This document shows, piece after piece, positions 17,321 through 25,152 of a stretch of DNA of 32,415 bases (positions within the stretch are counted from its first letter, which is position 1; every line of letters begins with the position of its first letter). The notes below the pieces were generated by a model. The model ran no database searches, was not told the DNA's origin, and worked only from the letters and a program-made list of their open reading frames with translations. Origin of the DNA: Prosthecobacter debontii (lineage in GTDB: Bacteria; Verrucomicrobiota; Verrucomicrobiia; Verrucomicrobiales; Akkermansiaceae); the NCBI GenBank assembly GCA_945869465.1, contig CAMBPB010000033.1, forward strand, positions 1 to 32,415, read 5' to 3'. The position numbers and the translations under genes were made by a program.

Positions 17321-19630
17321 TTACCTCCGCTTGAGCACCACCGGCGCGGCGCTCAGGAAACCCTCGATCCGCAGGTTTCCCGCATCGTCCACCCTAACCG
17401 TCACGCCACCAGCCTCGCCTTGGTCGATTGCGTGGATGCCACGGGATTTCCAGTAATCCACGGTGTCGGGTGCCAGTCGTTCCTCGATGGGAAACGGCGC
17501 GTTGGAGGCGATGATCGCCTGCGGGCCGACGGCATCCAAAAACGGATCGGAGAGCGAGAGATCGCCGCGATGACGGCCGGCGATGATGACATCGGCTGAT
17601 AGGTCCGTGCCGGCATCCAACAACTTCCGCTCGGTTCCCATGCCGGCATCGCTGGTAAAGAGCAATTTCCATCCGCGCCAATGCAGCCGGAAAACCGCGA
17701 CGCGTTCGTCGGCGATCAGGTTCACGGCCAGCGGATCGGGCACATGCAGGGTTTCCAGCGACGCGCCATCCGGAAATGCGATCGCTGCGAACGCCGCCAC
17801 CTGACGCATCTGGATTCCGGCTGCAGGACCCAGTTCCATCCATGTTCGATAGGTCGGGCTGCGCGAGAGTTCCACGGGCATCAGCGCCTGGCGGAGGGGC
17901 AAGGCCTGCCAGACCGCAGCCCCGCCGCCGAGATGGCCGCCATCCGGATGACTCAACACCACCGAATCCGGTTCGATCCCAAGTTTCCGGAGCGATGGCA
18001 GCACCCGCCGCTTGAAACCTTGCGCGTCGCCGCAATCCATCAGCACCGCCGCCCCCGCGCCGCCGGAAAAACACGCCGCCCCCGCGCCGTGAGGAAGATC
18101 GTAAACCAGCAGCGTCGGGCGACGTTCCCGCCACACTTGGAAATGCCCGCCCGGAATTGCGGAAAACCCCTCGGCCGCGAGCACGCAGCCATTTGCGACG
18201 TGGCCATTCAACCGGTTCACCAAACGCGCCACCGGCGGGGCCACTGGAAACACCGCCACCGACACCAGGGACGCGACTAACAACACAAACACCAGCGGCA
18301 CCAGAACCAGCCCGGCCAGCACCGAGATCGGCGTCACCAAACCGAAATGATACGCCGTTAGTGGAGCCGATCCCACCCCCGCGGCCACCGAAACTCCTAG
18401 GGATTGGGCGGTTTTCCTCCGGATGCCTAGCCAGGATTTCTGCCAGCGGTTGGTCAGTTGCGTCGGCAGATAGAGTTCCGGCACGGCCATCCATTTGAAG
18501 ATCCGCAATGCCCAGGCCGCGCCCACGGCAATGGCCGCCACCACGCCGTAGGAAAGTTGCACGCCCGGTTGGAACAACAACCCGCCGTCCCACAACATTG
18601 CCGCTAGCAGAACCGCCCCGAGCGCGTTGAGCAAATCAGGCCGCCGGCGAAACACAAACGCCCCCAGGAACACCGCCGCCATCCACGCCGAACGCACTGC
18701 CGGAGCGCTGTTGCCAGTGATCCACGAGTAGCCGAAAATCAGCGGCAGCAAGGCCGGAACCGCCCATTTCCGCGGCACGCCCAAGCCACTCAGAAATACC
18801 CATCCGATGCTCCCCACCATCGCCACATGCAGGCCGCTCACCGAGAACACATGCAAGGTCCCGCTGTTGCGGAATGCCGCGATCAAGGCCTCCGCGTCCG
18901 GCGGTTGCTCGCCGATGACCACCGCCCGGATGACATTGGCTTCCTGGGAGTCATCCTCCAACCCGGCCGTCACCGCATCCCGGAAACCATGGCGGATCTT
19001 CGCACCTCGCCGCGCCCACCGCCCGGTTTCCAGGCGTCCCTCCACTCGTCCGGCCTGAAACACGGCCGCTATGCCCTGCCTTCTGAGCCATGCGGCGCGA
19101 TCAAACTCACCCGGATTGCGTGCCTCAGGCAGCGCGCCAAAACTTCCGCGGGCGGCCACGATTGCTCCAGCCACCGGCATTTCTCCCTGCCCCTCCCACC
19201 AGACTTTCACGCCCGCTTGTTCTCCATCCAGCAAGCTTGCCGGGGCGCTCCAGAAGCGGCCGCCGCCGCGGGCGTCCTTGAGCACTCGCGCCCGCACCCA
19301 TCCACCTGGCGCCGCCGACCATTCGCGTTCCGCGATCCGACGGGATGCCTCCCTCCAGCTAAACCCCCCTGCGGAAATCCACCCGCAAACCAGCCACACC
19401 AGTCCGCGCCGCCAGCCTGCGGAAAATGCCCCCGCCACCCCCAGCCCGACTCCCGCCAACAAGCCCCATCCAAGATGAAGATCCGCCATCGCCACGCAGA
19501 CCGCCGCCACCACTGCGGCGGCAAACATCGGATGCCGCCCGCAAAAGTTCTTCAGCCAGCCGCGCAGCCCGGAGTCGGTTTCCCGCCCCGCGGTGCTTCG
19601 CTCCAGCTCATGCGTGCCTGTCGGGCACAT
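17321..19630 (-). CDS. comEC: ComEC/Rec2 DNA-uptake channel with altered C-terminal domain
   Basis: A 769-residue protein from ATG 19630, overlapping the upstream gene's 3' end by 23 bp. N-terminal helices (FAAAVVAAVCVAMADLHLG) precede an OB-like domain (WVRARVLKDARGGGRFW). The competence membrane domain follows (NSGTLHVFSVSGLHVAMVGS, then ITGNSAPAVRSAWMAAVFLG) with about eight helices, then a metallo-beta-lactamase-like domain. ComEC forms the inner-membrane channel for single-stranded DNA uptake. In the C-terminal domain the usual motifs are changed: DVGQGD reads DLPHGAG, HxDxDHxGG reads HPDGGHLGG, and GHHG reads AGRHRG, so metal-dependent nuclease activity is doubtful. The competence domain itself looks intact. 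Confidence 0.93.
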   Translation of the reverse strand: MCPTGTHELERSTAGRETDSGLRGWLKNFCGRHPMFAAAVVAAVCVAMADLHLGWGLLAGVGLGVAGAFSAGWRRGLVWLVCGWISAGGFSWREASRRIAEREWSAAPGGWVRARVLKDARGGGRFWSAPASLLDGEQAGVKVWWEGQGEMPVAGAIVAARGSFGALPEARNPGEFDRAAWLRRQGIAAVFQAGRVEGRLETGRWARRGAKIRHGFRDAVTAGLEDDSQEANVIRAVVIGEQPPDAEALIAAFRNSGTLHVFSVSGLHVAMVGSIGWVFLSGLGVPRKWAVPALLPLIFGYSWITGNSAPAVRSAWMAAVFLGAFVFRRRPDLLNALGAVLLAAMLWDGGLLFQPGVQLSYGVVAAIAVGAAWALRIFKWMAVPELYLPTQLTNRWQKSWLGIRRKTAQSLGVSVAAGVGSAPLTAYHFGLVTPISVLAGLVLVPLVFVLLVASLVSVAVFPVAPPVARLVNRLNGHVANGCVLAAEGFSAIPGGHFQVWRERRPTLLVYDLPHGAGAACFSGGAGAAVLMDCGDAQGFKRRVLPSLRKLGIEPDSVVLSHPDGGHLGGGAAVWQALPLRQALMPVELSRSPTYRTWMELGPAAGIQMRQVAAFAAIAFPDGASLETLHVPDPLAVNLIADERVAVFRLHWRGWKLLFTSDAGMGTERKLLDAGTDLSADVIIAGRHRGDLSLSDPFLDAVGPQAIIASNAPFPIEERLAPDTVDYWKSRGIHAIDQGEAGGVTVRVDDAGNLRIEGFLSAAPVVLKRR

Positions 19631-20423
19631 TTCCCTCCCCAGGCTGAGGCTCGTATCGCGCTTGCTCCGGGTTCTCGCCCATCTTGTCCAAATACGCCTG
19701 CTCTGCCGCTGCCAGAGCCGCCGCTTCTTCCTCCAGCTTCCAATCGTGAAGCCTGTGGGTGGCGTTGGCCGAGTGGCGCGTCCCTGGAAACTGCTGAATG
19801 ACCTGCTCCATGATCGCCCCCGCAGTGGTCCGGTTTCCATCAACCTCGTTATACAACTCCGCGAGACGGAATAGGAAATACGCGGCATCGCTGACCTCCC
19901 ACTCCTGGCTCTCCAAGGCGTCACGGATGGTTTGAATCGCCGATGCCGGGTCGCCCAAATTCGTTTTGTAAACCTTCGCGATTTCTACCCATGGCAGTCG
20001 GTTCAGGGGAGCGGCCGCCGCCGCTTGGCGAAACGCCTCGATTGCTCTGTTGTATTCGCCCTGCGCCAGCAGCGAGCGGGCATCGTGCATGACATCGTGC
20101 TCCATCATCTCGGCGCTGTCATACACCGCATGAGTCACGCGGTGGGCGAAGGCAGGCAGCACTTCCAACACAAAGAAAATCCCGACCAGCCCGGCGCTCA
20201 GAAACGCCAGCAGAATGCCAACGAAGGTTTTCTGGCCCTCAAGACCGAGAAGTTGTGACGACATCTTTCCCACCTTGTCATCCGGATCCCCCTTGACCCG
20301 CTCCTGCTCGATCAATTCGGTCTGCGTTCTGATTTCACCGCCCGTATTGAAATACAGGAACCAGCTTCCGCCCACAAACAGCGCCAGCGCCAAATACATC
20401 ATCCACTTGCTCATCCATCGCAT
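19608..20423 (-). CDS. Membrane-anchored TPR protein
   Basis: A 271-residue protein. Two membrane helices are present (about residues 8-26, YLALALFVGGSWFLYF, and 66-90, FVGILLAFLSAGLVGIFFVL), with a small loop between them carrying ERVKGDPDDK. From about residue 105 to 225 there are tetratricopeptide-like repeats (ARSLLAQGEYNRAIEAFRQA, AETM-like helices, LAELYNEVDGNRTTAGAIM). The C-terminus is Gln/Glu-rich. TPRs mediate protein contacts; the partner is unknown. The stop lies 22 bp inside the comEC frame, suggesting coupled expression with comEC. Confidence 0.85.
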   Translation of the reverse strand: MRWMSKWMMYLALALFVGGSWFLYFNTGGEIRTQTELIEQERVKGDPDDKVGKMSSQLLGLEGQKTFVGILLAFLSAGLVGIFFVLEVLPAFAHRVTHAVYDSAEMMEHDVMHDARSLLAQGEYNRAIEAFRQAAAAAPLNRLPWVEIAKVYKTNLGDPASAIQTIRDALESQEWEVSDAAYFLFRLAELYNEVDGNRTTAGAIMEQVIQQFPGTRHSANATHRLHDWKLEEEAAALAAAEQAYLDKMGENPEQARYEPQPGEGNVPDRHA

Positions 20424-20478
20424 TGTGCGGCAAATCCGCCCGCGTCAAAAGCCAAAATTCCCAAAATTGCCCGCAAAT

Positions 20479-20841
20479 TCACAATCGCCGCGCGTTCCGA
20501 CCCTCGTCGATCAGTTTCCAGAAATGCTTCGACCTCGCAAGTGCCTCATCCTCCGCCAGCGGCAGCTTTGATCGAAACATGAAATCCGAAAACGTGCCTT
20601 TGTGCAAAACCCGGTGGACAACCACCGATCCCTCCTTCACTTCGAAATAAAAGCGGTAATCCTTCGCCCGGAAACGGTAAAGAACCCGCCCGTCCCGTTC
20701 GATTTTTCCAAACCGCTCGCCGCTCAAATGATCGAGCTGCTCCTTGCCAACCTTGAATTCCTCAAGCAATTCAAGCTGCTCCAGGGTCCCGAGCTTCGAA
20801 AGCTCCGCCGCGCTGATTTCGTTGAAAACAATCTGAAACAC
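20479..20841 (-). CDS. RelE/ParE-like small protein
   Basis: A 120-residue protein with GTG start at 20841. The middle (FGKIERDGRVLYRFRAKDYR, then FYFEVKEGSVVVHRVLHKGT) has the short alternating strands and Arg/Lys/Tyr pattern of RelE-like mRNA interferase folds. The N-terminal helix is Leu/Glu-rich (LSKLGTLEQLELLEEF). I see no antitoxin gene on either side; gaps are 55 bp downstream and about 130 bp upstream. It may therefore be an orphan or a chromosomal family member with another role. Coding is well supported by length, composition and position between same-strand genes; the function is tentative. Confidence 0.75.
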   Translation of the reverse strand: MFQIVFNEISAAELSKLGTLEQLELLEEFKVGKEQLDHLSGERFGKIERDGRVLYRFRAKDYRFYFEVKEGSVVVHRVLHKGTFSDFMFRSKLPLAEDEALARSKHFWKLIDEGRNARRL

Positions 20842-20970
20842 CCCGGCAGACTAAAACGGGAAGCTGCGGGAGAAAAGCGCAAAGAACGACCCGCAAACCG
20901 GGGACAGGGCATCACCCACCCGCAACCCGTCAACCGGAGTCGCGACACTCCCGTCATGACGACGACACCA

Positions 20971-21726
20971 CTACAATCCGGTAGGCCGATCGACAAACTC
21001 CCAGGGAAGCTTGAAGCGCCGGCCCAAGGCCTGGGCAAGGGCCCGCACGCCAAAGGTTTCCGTCGCATAGTGCCCGCCATAGAAAACGTTGATCCCCAGC
21101 TCCTCGGCGAGTGGATAACTCCAGTGGGGCCCTTCCCCGGTGACAAAGGTATCGACCCCCGCAGCGGCGACTTTCGCCACCTCGCTGCCCGCCCCGCCGG
21201 TGACGAGCCCCACGGAGGTTGGGCTTGCCGGTCCACCGGGACACAAGTGGACCGGTCCGCCAACGGCTTGCCGGAGGTTTTCCGCGAGTTTCTCCCGGGT
21301 TCCTTGCCACGTCCCACGGAGTCCGAGAAACACCCCCTTTTGCTCCAAAAACGGCACTGGATCGGTGAGTCCGATGGCGTTTGCTAACAAGATATTGTTG
21401 CCCCACTCCGGATGAACATCCAAGGGCAGGTGACTCGAGTATATCGCCAACCCTGCATCCATCGCGGTTTTCAGTTTGCGATGGAAAGCGCCCGTCACCG
21501 GTTGGACTCCCTGCCAGAACATTCCGTGATGCACCACGAGCAACGCCGGTCCGCCAGTGGCTGCGGCTTCGATAACGGCAAGCGAGGCGTCCACCGCGGC
21601 GACGATCCGCTCGATTCCGCCTTCATTGGCGAGTTGCAGGCCGTTCATTGCGCCCGGATAGTCGGGAATTGCGGGATCGTTCAGTTCCCGCTCCAAAAAC
21701 GCCACCACCTCAGCAAGTTCAACCAT
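20971..21726 (-). CDS. Nif3/YbgI-family dinuclear metal protein (DUF34)
   Basis: A 251-residue protein from ATG 21726; the frame is open upstream into the rluA-type gene, but family sequence starts at MVELAEVVAFLERELNDP. Metal-binding landmarks are LLVVHHGMFWQG, SSHLPLDVHPEWGNN, and C-terminal DTFVTGEGPHWSYP plus VFYGGHYATETFG. The length matches the short bacterial form, without the inserted domain. Family members are hexameric rings with a dinuclear metal site; a role in GTP cyclohydrolase-like chemistry or cofactor repair has been suggested but is not settled. It lies 8 bp downstream of the pseudouridine synthase gene, so an operon is likely. Confidence 0.92.
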   Translation of the reverse strand: MVELAEVVAFLERELNDPAIPDYPGAMNGLQLANEGGIERIVAAVDASLAVIEAAATGGPALLVVHHGMFWQGVQPVTGAFHRKLKTAMDAGLAIYSSHLPLDVHPEWGNNILLANAIGLTDPVPFLEQKGVFLGLRGTWQGTREKLAENLRQAVGGPVHLCPGGPASPTSVGLVTGGAGSEVAKVAAAGVDTFVTGEGPHWSYPLAEELGINVFYGGHYATETFGVRALAQALGRRFKLPWEFVDRPTGL

Positions 21727-21734
21727 GCAGCAGC

Positions 21735-22532
21735 CTAGGCATGGCGGCTCCAGATGACAACACCGGGAGTTTCGCCGATGACTCGGCCCTCGGTGAAATC
21801 CAGTAAATCGGCAGCCAAATCCGCCTCCCAGTCGATCCTGCACCCGTTCCATGGGATGCCGAGGCGGGCGGCGTGAAGCGCCTGCCGGGGCAGCAGCAAG
21901 CGTTCCCGCAAACCCGGAGTCCAGCCCGCGGCCATCCATTCGAGGTATTCCGAGCCGTCGCCCGAATAGAGTTTATCGCCCACAATTGGATGGCCACGGT
22001 GAGCCAGGTGGACGCGGATCTGGTGCATCCGCCCGGTTTCCGGAAAACACCGGATCAAGGCAAACCTCCCCTCCCCGCGTTCAAAGCGCCGTTCCACCCG
22101 GAAGCGGGTGAGACACTCCTTACCGGCCGGATGGACGATCTGCCGCACCCAAATGGCCGAAGGTCCGATCTCGCCGGCACGGAGAATCGCCTCGCCGCAT
22201 TCCCATGCCTCCTCCTGCGGCCACCCGATCACGATCGCCACATATTCCTTCACCGCCTCGCGCCGCTCGAAAATCATTCCCAATTCACGGGCCGCCGCCG
22301 TGTGTTTGGCCACCAGCACCAAGCCGCTGGTATCCCGGTCAAGCCGGTTGACGATGGCCGGACAGGCGCCGTTTGCGATCTCATACGCCAGCAATTGCCC
22401 GATCCCGCCCAACAGCGTGGGTTCCGGCTTGCGGTTGGCCGGATGCACGATCAACGGCGCGGGTTTGTCCACGACGATCCAGTCGGCGGACTCGTCGATG
22501 ACCTTGAAATTGACAACGACCTGAAGACTCAT
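21735..22532 (-). CDS. RluA-family RNA pseudouridine synthase
   Basis: A 265-residue protein. The catalytic motif is N62-R-L-D65-R-D-T-S-G, with D65 the nucleophile. Other family motifs are DWIVVDKPAPLIVHP, KEYVAIVIGWP, RCFPETGRMHQIRVHLAHRG and PIVGDKLYSGDG. No S4 RNA-binding domain is present at the N-terminus. The product isomerises uridine in rRNA or tRNA; which site cannot be told. Transcription of the upstream 34-aa gene ends at a strong terminator 13 bp before this start (22545-22579), so this gene should have its own promoter or depend on read-through. Confidence 0.94.
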   Translation of the reverse strand: MSLQVVVNFKVIDESADWIVVDKPAPLIVHPANRKPEPTLLGGIGQLLAYEIANGACPAIVNRLDRDTSGLVLVAKHTAAARELGMIFERREAVKEYVAIVIGWPQEEAWECGEAILRAGEIGPSAIWVRQIVHPAGKECLTRFRVERRFERGEGRFALIRCFPETGRMHQIRVHLAHRGHPIVGDKLYSGDGSEYLEWMAAGWTPGLRERLLLPRQALHAARLGIPWNGCRIDWEADLAADLLDFTEGRVIGETPGVVIWSRHA

Positions 22533-22544
22533 CCAATCCGCACG

Positions 22545-22579
22545 AAAAAAGCCAGAGACCCGGGTTACGAGCCTCTGGC
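22545..22579 (-). terminator. Intrinsic terminator after the 34-aa gene
   Basis: Read on the minus strand there is a 7-bp stem GCCAGAG (complement of 22573-22579) and CTCTGGC (complement of 22551-22557), with a self-complementary ACCCGGGT in the loop, followed at once by six T (22550-22545). This is a classic Rho-independent terminator. It lies 28 bp after the 34-codon gene and before the pseudouridine synthase gene. Confidence 0.85.
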
Positions 22580-22607
22580 GCTAAAATGCGACGATCCCTC
22601 CAGAGGA

Positions 22608-22712
22608 TCAGGACTTGTAGCGGAGACGCTTCTTGTGGCGGTTCTGCTTCATGCGCTTCTTGCGCTTGTGTTTATTGATCTTGGTCTTACGGCGTTTCTT
22701 GATGGAGCCCAT
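22608..22712 (-). CDS. AURKAIP1/COX24-domain small basic protein
   Basis: A 34-residue protein, MGSIKKRRKTKINKHKRKKR then MKQNRHKKRLRYKS. It is nearly all Lys, Arg and His, with the pattern MxSxxKKRRxKxxKHKxKKxxxxxRHKKR of the bacterial AURKAIP1/COX24 (DUF1713) domain. Mitochondrial relatives (mS38) are small-subunit ribosomal proteins, so a ribosome-associated role is plausible. The gene is easily missed because of its size. Support comes from the family pattern, the perfect terminator 28 bp downstream and a free intergenic position. It lies 34 bp after hisG on the same strand and may be in one transcript with it. Confidence 0.85.
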   Translation of the reverse strand: MGSIKKRRKTKINKHKRKKRMKQNRHKKRLRYKS

Positions 22713-22746
22713 GGCGGTTACGTTCGGTTAGTTTGCGGTGAAAAGT

Positions 22747-23631
22747 TCAGGGGACGATTTTGTTGAGCGGATACTCGATGATCCCCTCGGCCCCCAGGCG
22801 CTTCAGAGCGGGGATGATGTCCCTGACGACGATTTCGTCAATCACTGTCTCCACCGCAACCCAACCTTCTTCGGACAGGTTGGAAATGGTGGGACGGCGC
22901 AGCGACGGCAGTTCCTTGAGTAGGTCGGGAAGGCGTGCGGCGGGGAGATTCATCTTCAGGCCGACTTTCCCACGGGCACCCAGCGCGGCTTTCAGCAACA
23001 GGGCGATGCGATCCATTTTCTCCTTCTTCCAAGGATCCTCGGCGGCGGCGGGATTCGCGTAAAAGTGGGGAAACGAAGTCAGCAGTGTGTCCACGATGCG
23101 CAGGCGGTTTGCCTTGATGGAAGAACCGGTCTCGGTGACATCCACGATGGCATCCACAAGATCCGGCACCTTGACTTCGGTGGCACCCCAGGAAAACTCG
23201 ACTTCGGCGTTGATTCCCCGTTCGGCGAGGTAGCGGCGGGTGATGCCCACTCCTTCGGTGGCGATGCGTTTGCCTTCGAGATCTTCGGGTTTCCGGATTG
23301 GCGAGTCTTCGGGCACCACCAGAACCCAGCGGGTTGGACGGGTGGTGGCACGCGAATACGGCAGCTCCGCCAAATCGATCAGGTCCACCTCGTTCTCGTA
23401 GGCCCAGTCGTATCCGGTGATGCCGCAGTCGATGAACCCTTGGCCGAGGTAGCGGCCGATTTCCTGAGCGCGGATCAGGAACAGATCGAGTTCCGGGTCG
23501 TTCGAACTCGGACGCAGCCCACGCGACGAAACATAAATTTCGTAGCCAGCCTTGGCGAGAAGCTCGATGGTGGGCTCCTGAAGACTGCCTTTGGGAATGG
23601 CGACTTTGAGCGTGCGTGACGGGTCCGACAT
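22747..23631 (-). CDS. hisG: ATP phosphoribosyltransferase, long form (HisG_L)
   Basis: A 294-residue protein from ATG 23631, where family sequence begins (TLKVAIPKGSLQEPTIELL). HisG catalyses the first step of histidine synthesis, condensing ATP with PRPP. The two-lobed catalytic domain shows QGFIDCGITGYDWAYENE, and the PRPP-binding loop is DVTETGSSIKANRLRIVD. A C-terminal ACT-like regulatory domain is present (about residues 215-294, GKVGLKMNLPAARLPDLL to LGAEGIIEYPLNKIVP). That marks the long, histidine-inhibited form that does not need HisZ. No other his genes are nearby, so the pathway is dispersed here. Confidence 0.96.
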   Translation of the reverse strand: MSDPSRTLKVAIPKGSLQEPTIELLAKAGYEIYVSSRGLRPSSNDPELDLFLIRAQEIGRYLGQGFIDCGITGYDWAYENEVDLIDLAELPYSRATTRPTRWVLVVPEDSPIRKPEDLEGKRIATEGVGITRRYLAERGINAEVEFSWGATEVKVPDLVDAIVDVTETGSSIKANRLRIVDTLLTSFPHFYANPAAAEDPWKKEKMDRIALLLKAALGARGKVGLKMNLPAARLPDLLKELPSLRRPTISNLSEEGWVAVETVIDEIVVRDIIPALKRLGAEGIIEYPLNKIVP

Positions 23632-23671
23632 GAGGGGTCGGCGTTTTAACCCCGAACTCACGGGAATCAAG

Positions 23672-23785
23672 TCATGTTTTGCAGTTTTTCCAAATCCGCC
23701 GACGGCGCAGCAGCAAGGCCACGCCAATCACGCCAATCACGCCAATCACGCCAATCACGCCGAGCACGGCGGCAAGGGCGCCCAT
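23672..23785 (-). CDS. Candidate 37-aa membrane peptide or orphan sorting tail
   Basis: A 37-codon frame starting at ATG 23785: MGALAAVL followed by four GVI repeats, then GVALLLRRRR and WKNCKT. It has one hydrophobic span and a cluster of four Arg. The in-frame codons before the ATG (EPTRTCGGSGGT, back to a TGA at 23825-23827) make the whole resemble the C-terminal sorting tails of surface proteins (Cys/Gly motif, helix, Arg cluster). No protein body precedes it. It could be a small membrane protein, a decayed tail or chance. A possible promoter lies upstream at 23864-23893, and hisG follows by 40 bp. Confidence 0.3.
   Translation of the reverse strand: MGALAAVLGVIGVIGVIGVIGVALLLRRRRIWKNCKT
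23721..23761. repeat. 9-bp tandem repeat, four and a half copies
   Basis: The unit ACGCCAATC is repeated four times without change (23721-23756), followed by a partial ACGCC. On the minus strand it encodes Gly-Val-Ile repeats of the 37-codon frame. The unit is three codons, so slippage would keep the frame. Confidence 0.9.
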
Positions 23786-23863
23786 TGTGCCCCCAGACCC
23801 GCCGCAAGTCCTGGTGGGCTCGCCTCACAGCCACTCTCATTCACCCTGACTCCAATTTCCCGG

Positions 23864-23893
23864 ATTTTTACCAGAGATTTGGCGCAAGTGCAA
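23864..23893 (-). promoter_or_regulatory. Possible sigma-70-type promoter before the 37-aa ORF and hisG
   Basis: On the minus strand TTGCAC (23893-23888) is followed after 17 bp by TAAAAAT (23870-23864), a fair match to -35/-10 elements with ideal spacing, in a locally AT-rich gap. It is oriented toward the 37-codon frame and hisG. Seen by eye only. Confidence 0.35.
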
Positions 23894-23929
23894 TGTAGAA
23901 GCACAAGCGAGTATTTTGCAATTGTTTTC

Positions 23930-24556
23930 CTAAAACAACCCCTTGGTGTGGATCCATAACATCAAGAGAGAACCAGGCAGGATGGTAACTAAAGCCGTCA
24001 AGAAGACGGGGCGTGCGAGCTCTTTGTAGTGCCGCCCCCTATGGTAAGCGAGGATCACCGCATCGATGACAAGATTGGCGAGAATCAGCATGCCAACCAG
24101 TAAACGATGGTCCACATCAGCAAAACCCATCACGAACCAGGTCGTCGCCACGCTGGAGAGCACCTGCATGACAAGAAAAACCGTCATTATGGGGCCACAG
24201 AGCGCGAAGAGATCGGTGAGCCTCCACCATGCCATTGGATCTCGCCGATGAGCCGATATCTTCAGAGGCATATTGTTGGAGGCGGACACATCAATAGGAA
24301 CCCACGCCACGGCTCCAAAATTGAGGGTGTCGTGGTCTATATTGTGGATTAAACCCACCCGGGCGGAATCTTCCAAATTGTCGAAAACGTCTTCAAGGTG
24401 ATAGCGGGATCGGGGCTCAGTGTGTTTAAGCACATCACCCATGGCGCCGATGACAAAATCGATCTTCGCCTCCTCCACCGGAGCATTCAGGACACGGAGC
24501 ACGACACCCTCATTTTTCTTTCTCCGTCGCTTCATTGGTAAAATAATGGGAATCAT
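23930..24556 (-). CDS. Membrane protein of unknown family
   Basis: A 208-residue protein. ATG 24556 was chosen because it overlaps the upstream stop as ATGA; a GTG at 24598 would add 14 residues inside the upstream gene. The N-terminal half is soluble and charged (MKRRRKKNEGVVLRVLNAP, then YHLEDVFDNLEDSARVGLIH). The C-terminal half holds three or four helices (CGPIMTVFLVMQVLSSVATT, LLVGMLILANLVIDAVIL, VFLTALVTILPGSLLMLWI). I recognise no family. It is translationally coupled to the preceding 199-aa gene, and both lie downstream of one of the three GGTGCA-N4-TTGCAC sites. Confidence 0.7.
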   Translation of the reverse strand: MIPIILPMKRRRKKNEGVVLRVLNAPVEEAKIDFVIGAMGDVLKHTEPRSRYHLEDVFDNLEDSARVGLIHNIDHDTLNFGAVAWVPIDVSASNNMPLKISAHRRDPMAWWRLTDLFALCGPIMTVFLVMQVLSSVATTWFVMGFADVDHRLLVGMLILANLVIDAVILAYHRGRHYKELARPVFLTALVTILPGSLLMLWIHTKGLF

Positions 24557-25152
24557 CCATCCTTGTAAACAGGCATCATCGGAAGGGGCCGTAGACACGC
24601 CATTCCTGCAGCCCGGGACTCATCCTGATGACCATTTCCAAACGTGTCCGCGGGACGATTCCCATGCCGGTCCCTGAGATCTTTGAATCGCTCGCTGAAT
24701 TCCTCGAGGATCTGAAAATACCACACGCTCGTATCCGTATCTGACAGAGCCTTGGTAAGCCGGACCCGGAATTTTGCGGAACTCATGCCCGGCAGAAACG
24801 TGGCGATCTGAAGCATGGAACAGCCGTGCCGCAAGGCAAGTCCGGCAAGGATCAATTCCGTCAGTTCCAGCGCCATCGGATGGCCGGATGGAAGATTGCG
24901 TGATATGTCGTGACCGAGAATGGTAACCGCAATCCTAAATGGTTTGACCAAGCTGGATGGCGCGATCGCGTAATGGAATCCAGAAGACGGGTCAGAACTG
25001 ACAGGCTTTGGGGACGCATTGCCTCCGCCTCCTACTGCGGCGTCATCTCCGGCACTTTTCACAAAGGATGCCACCTCAGGCTCCGGCCTCGCAGCGACCG
25101 CCCGTAATTCGCGCCAAAAGCGCTCGCGGCGTTTTCCAAGAGAATTGAACAT
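24553..25152 (-). CDS. Unknown soluble protein
   Basis: A 199-residue protein from ATG 25152. The N-terminus is basic (LGKRRERFWRELRAV), followed by a Gly/Ser/Pro-rich linker (about 38-60) and a more ordered part (LVKPFRIAVTILGHDISRNL, ELILAGLALRHGCSMLQIAT, LSDTDTSVWYFQILEEFSER). It has no signal peptide or clear membrane helix, and I recognise no family. Its stop overlaps the start of the membrane protein gene. The 239-bp gap upstream carries a GGTGCA-N4-TTGCAC site pointing toward it. Confidence 0.65.
   Translation of the reverse strand: MFNSLGKRRERFWRELRAVAARPEPEVASFVKSAGDDAAVGGGGNASPKPVSSDPSSGFHYAIAPSSLVKPFRIAVTILGHDISRNLPSGHPMALELTELILAGLALRHGCSMLQIATFLPGMSSAKFRVRLTKALSDTDTSVWYFQILEEFSERFKDLRDRHGNRPADTFGNGHQDESRAAGMACLRPLPMMPVYKDG

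Noticed and set aside
20479..20841. Type II toxin-antitoxin pair
   Set aside because: The RelE-like protein has no antitoxin-sized neighbour on either side, so no module can be claimed.
23721..23761. CRISPR-like array
   Set aside because: The units are 9 bp, directly adjacent, with no spacers and no cas genes.
23721..23785. His-rich peptide (HANHANHAN) near hisG, as a histidine attenuator leader
   Set aside because: The His codons are on the plus strand, opposite to hisG, so they cannot act as a leader peptide for it.
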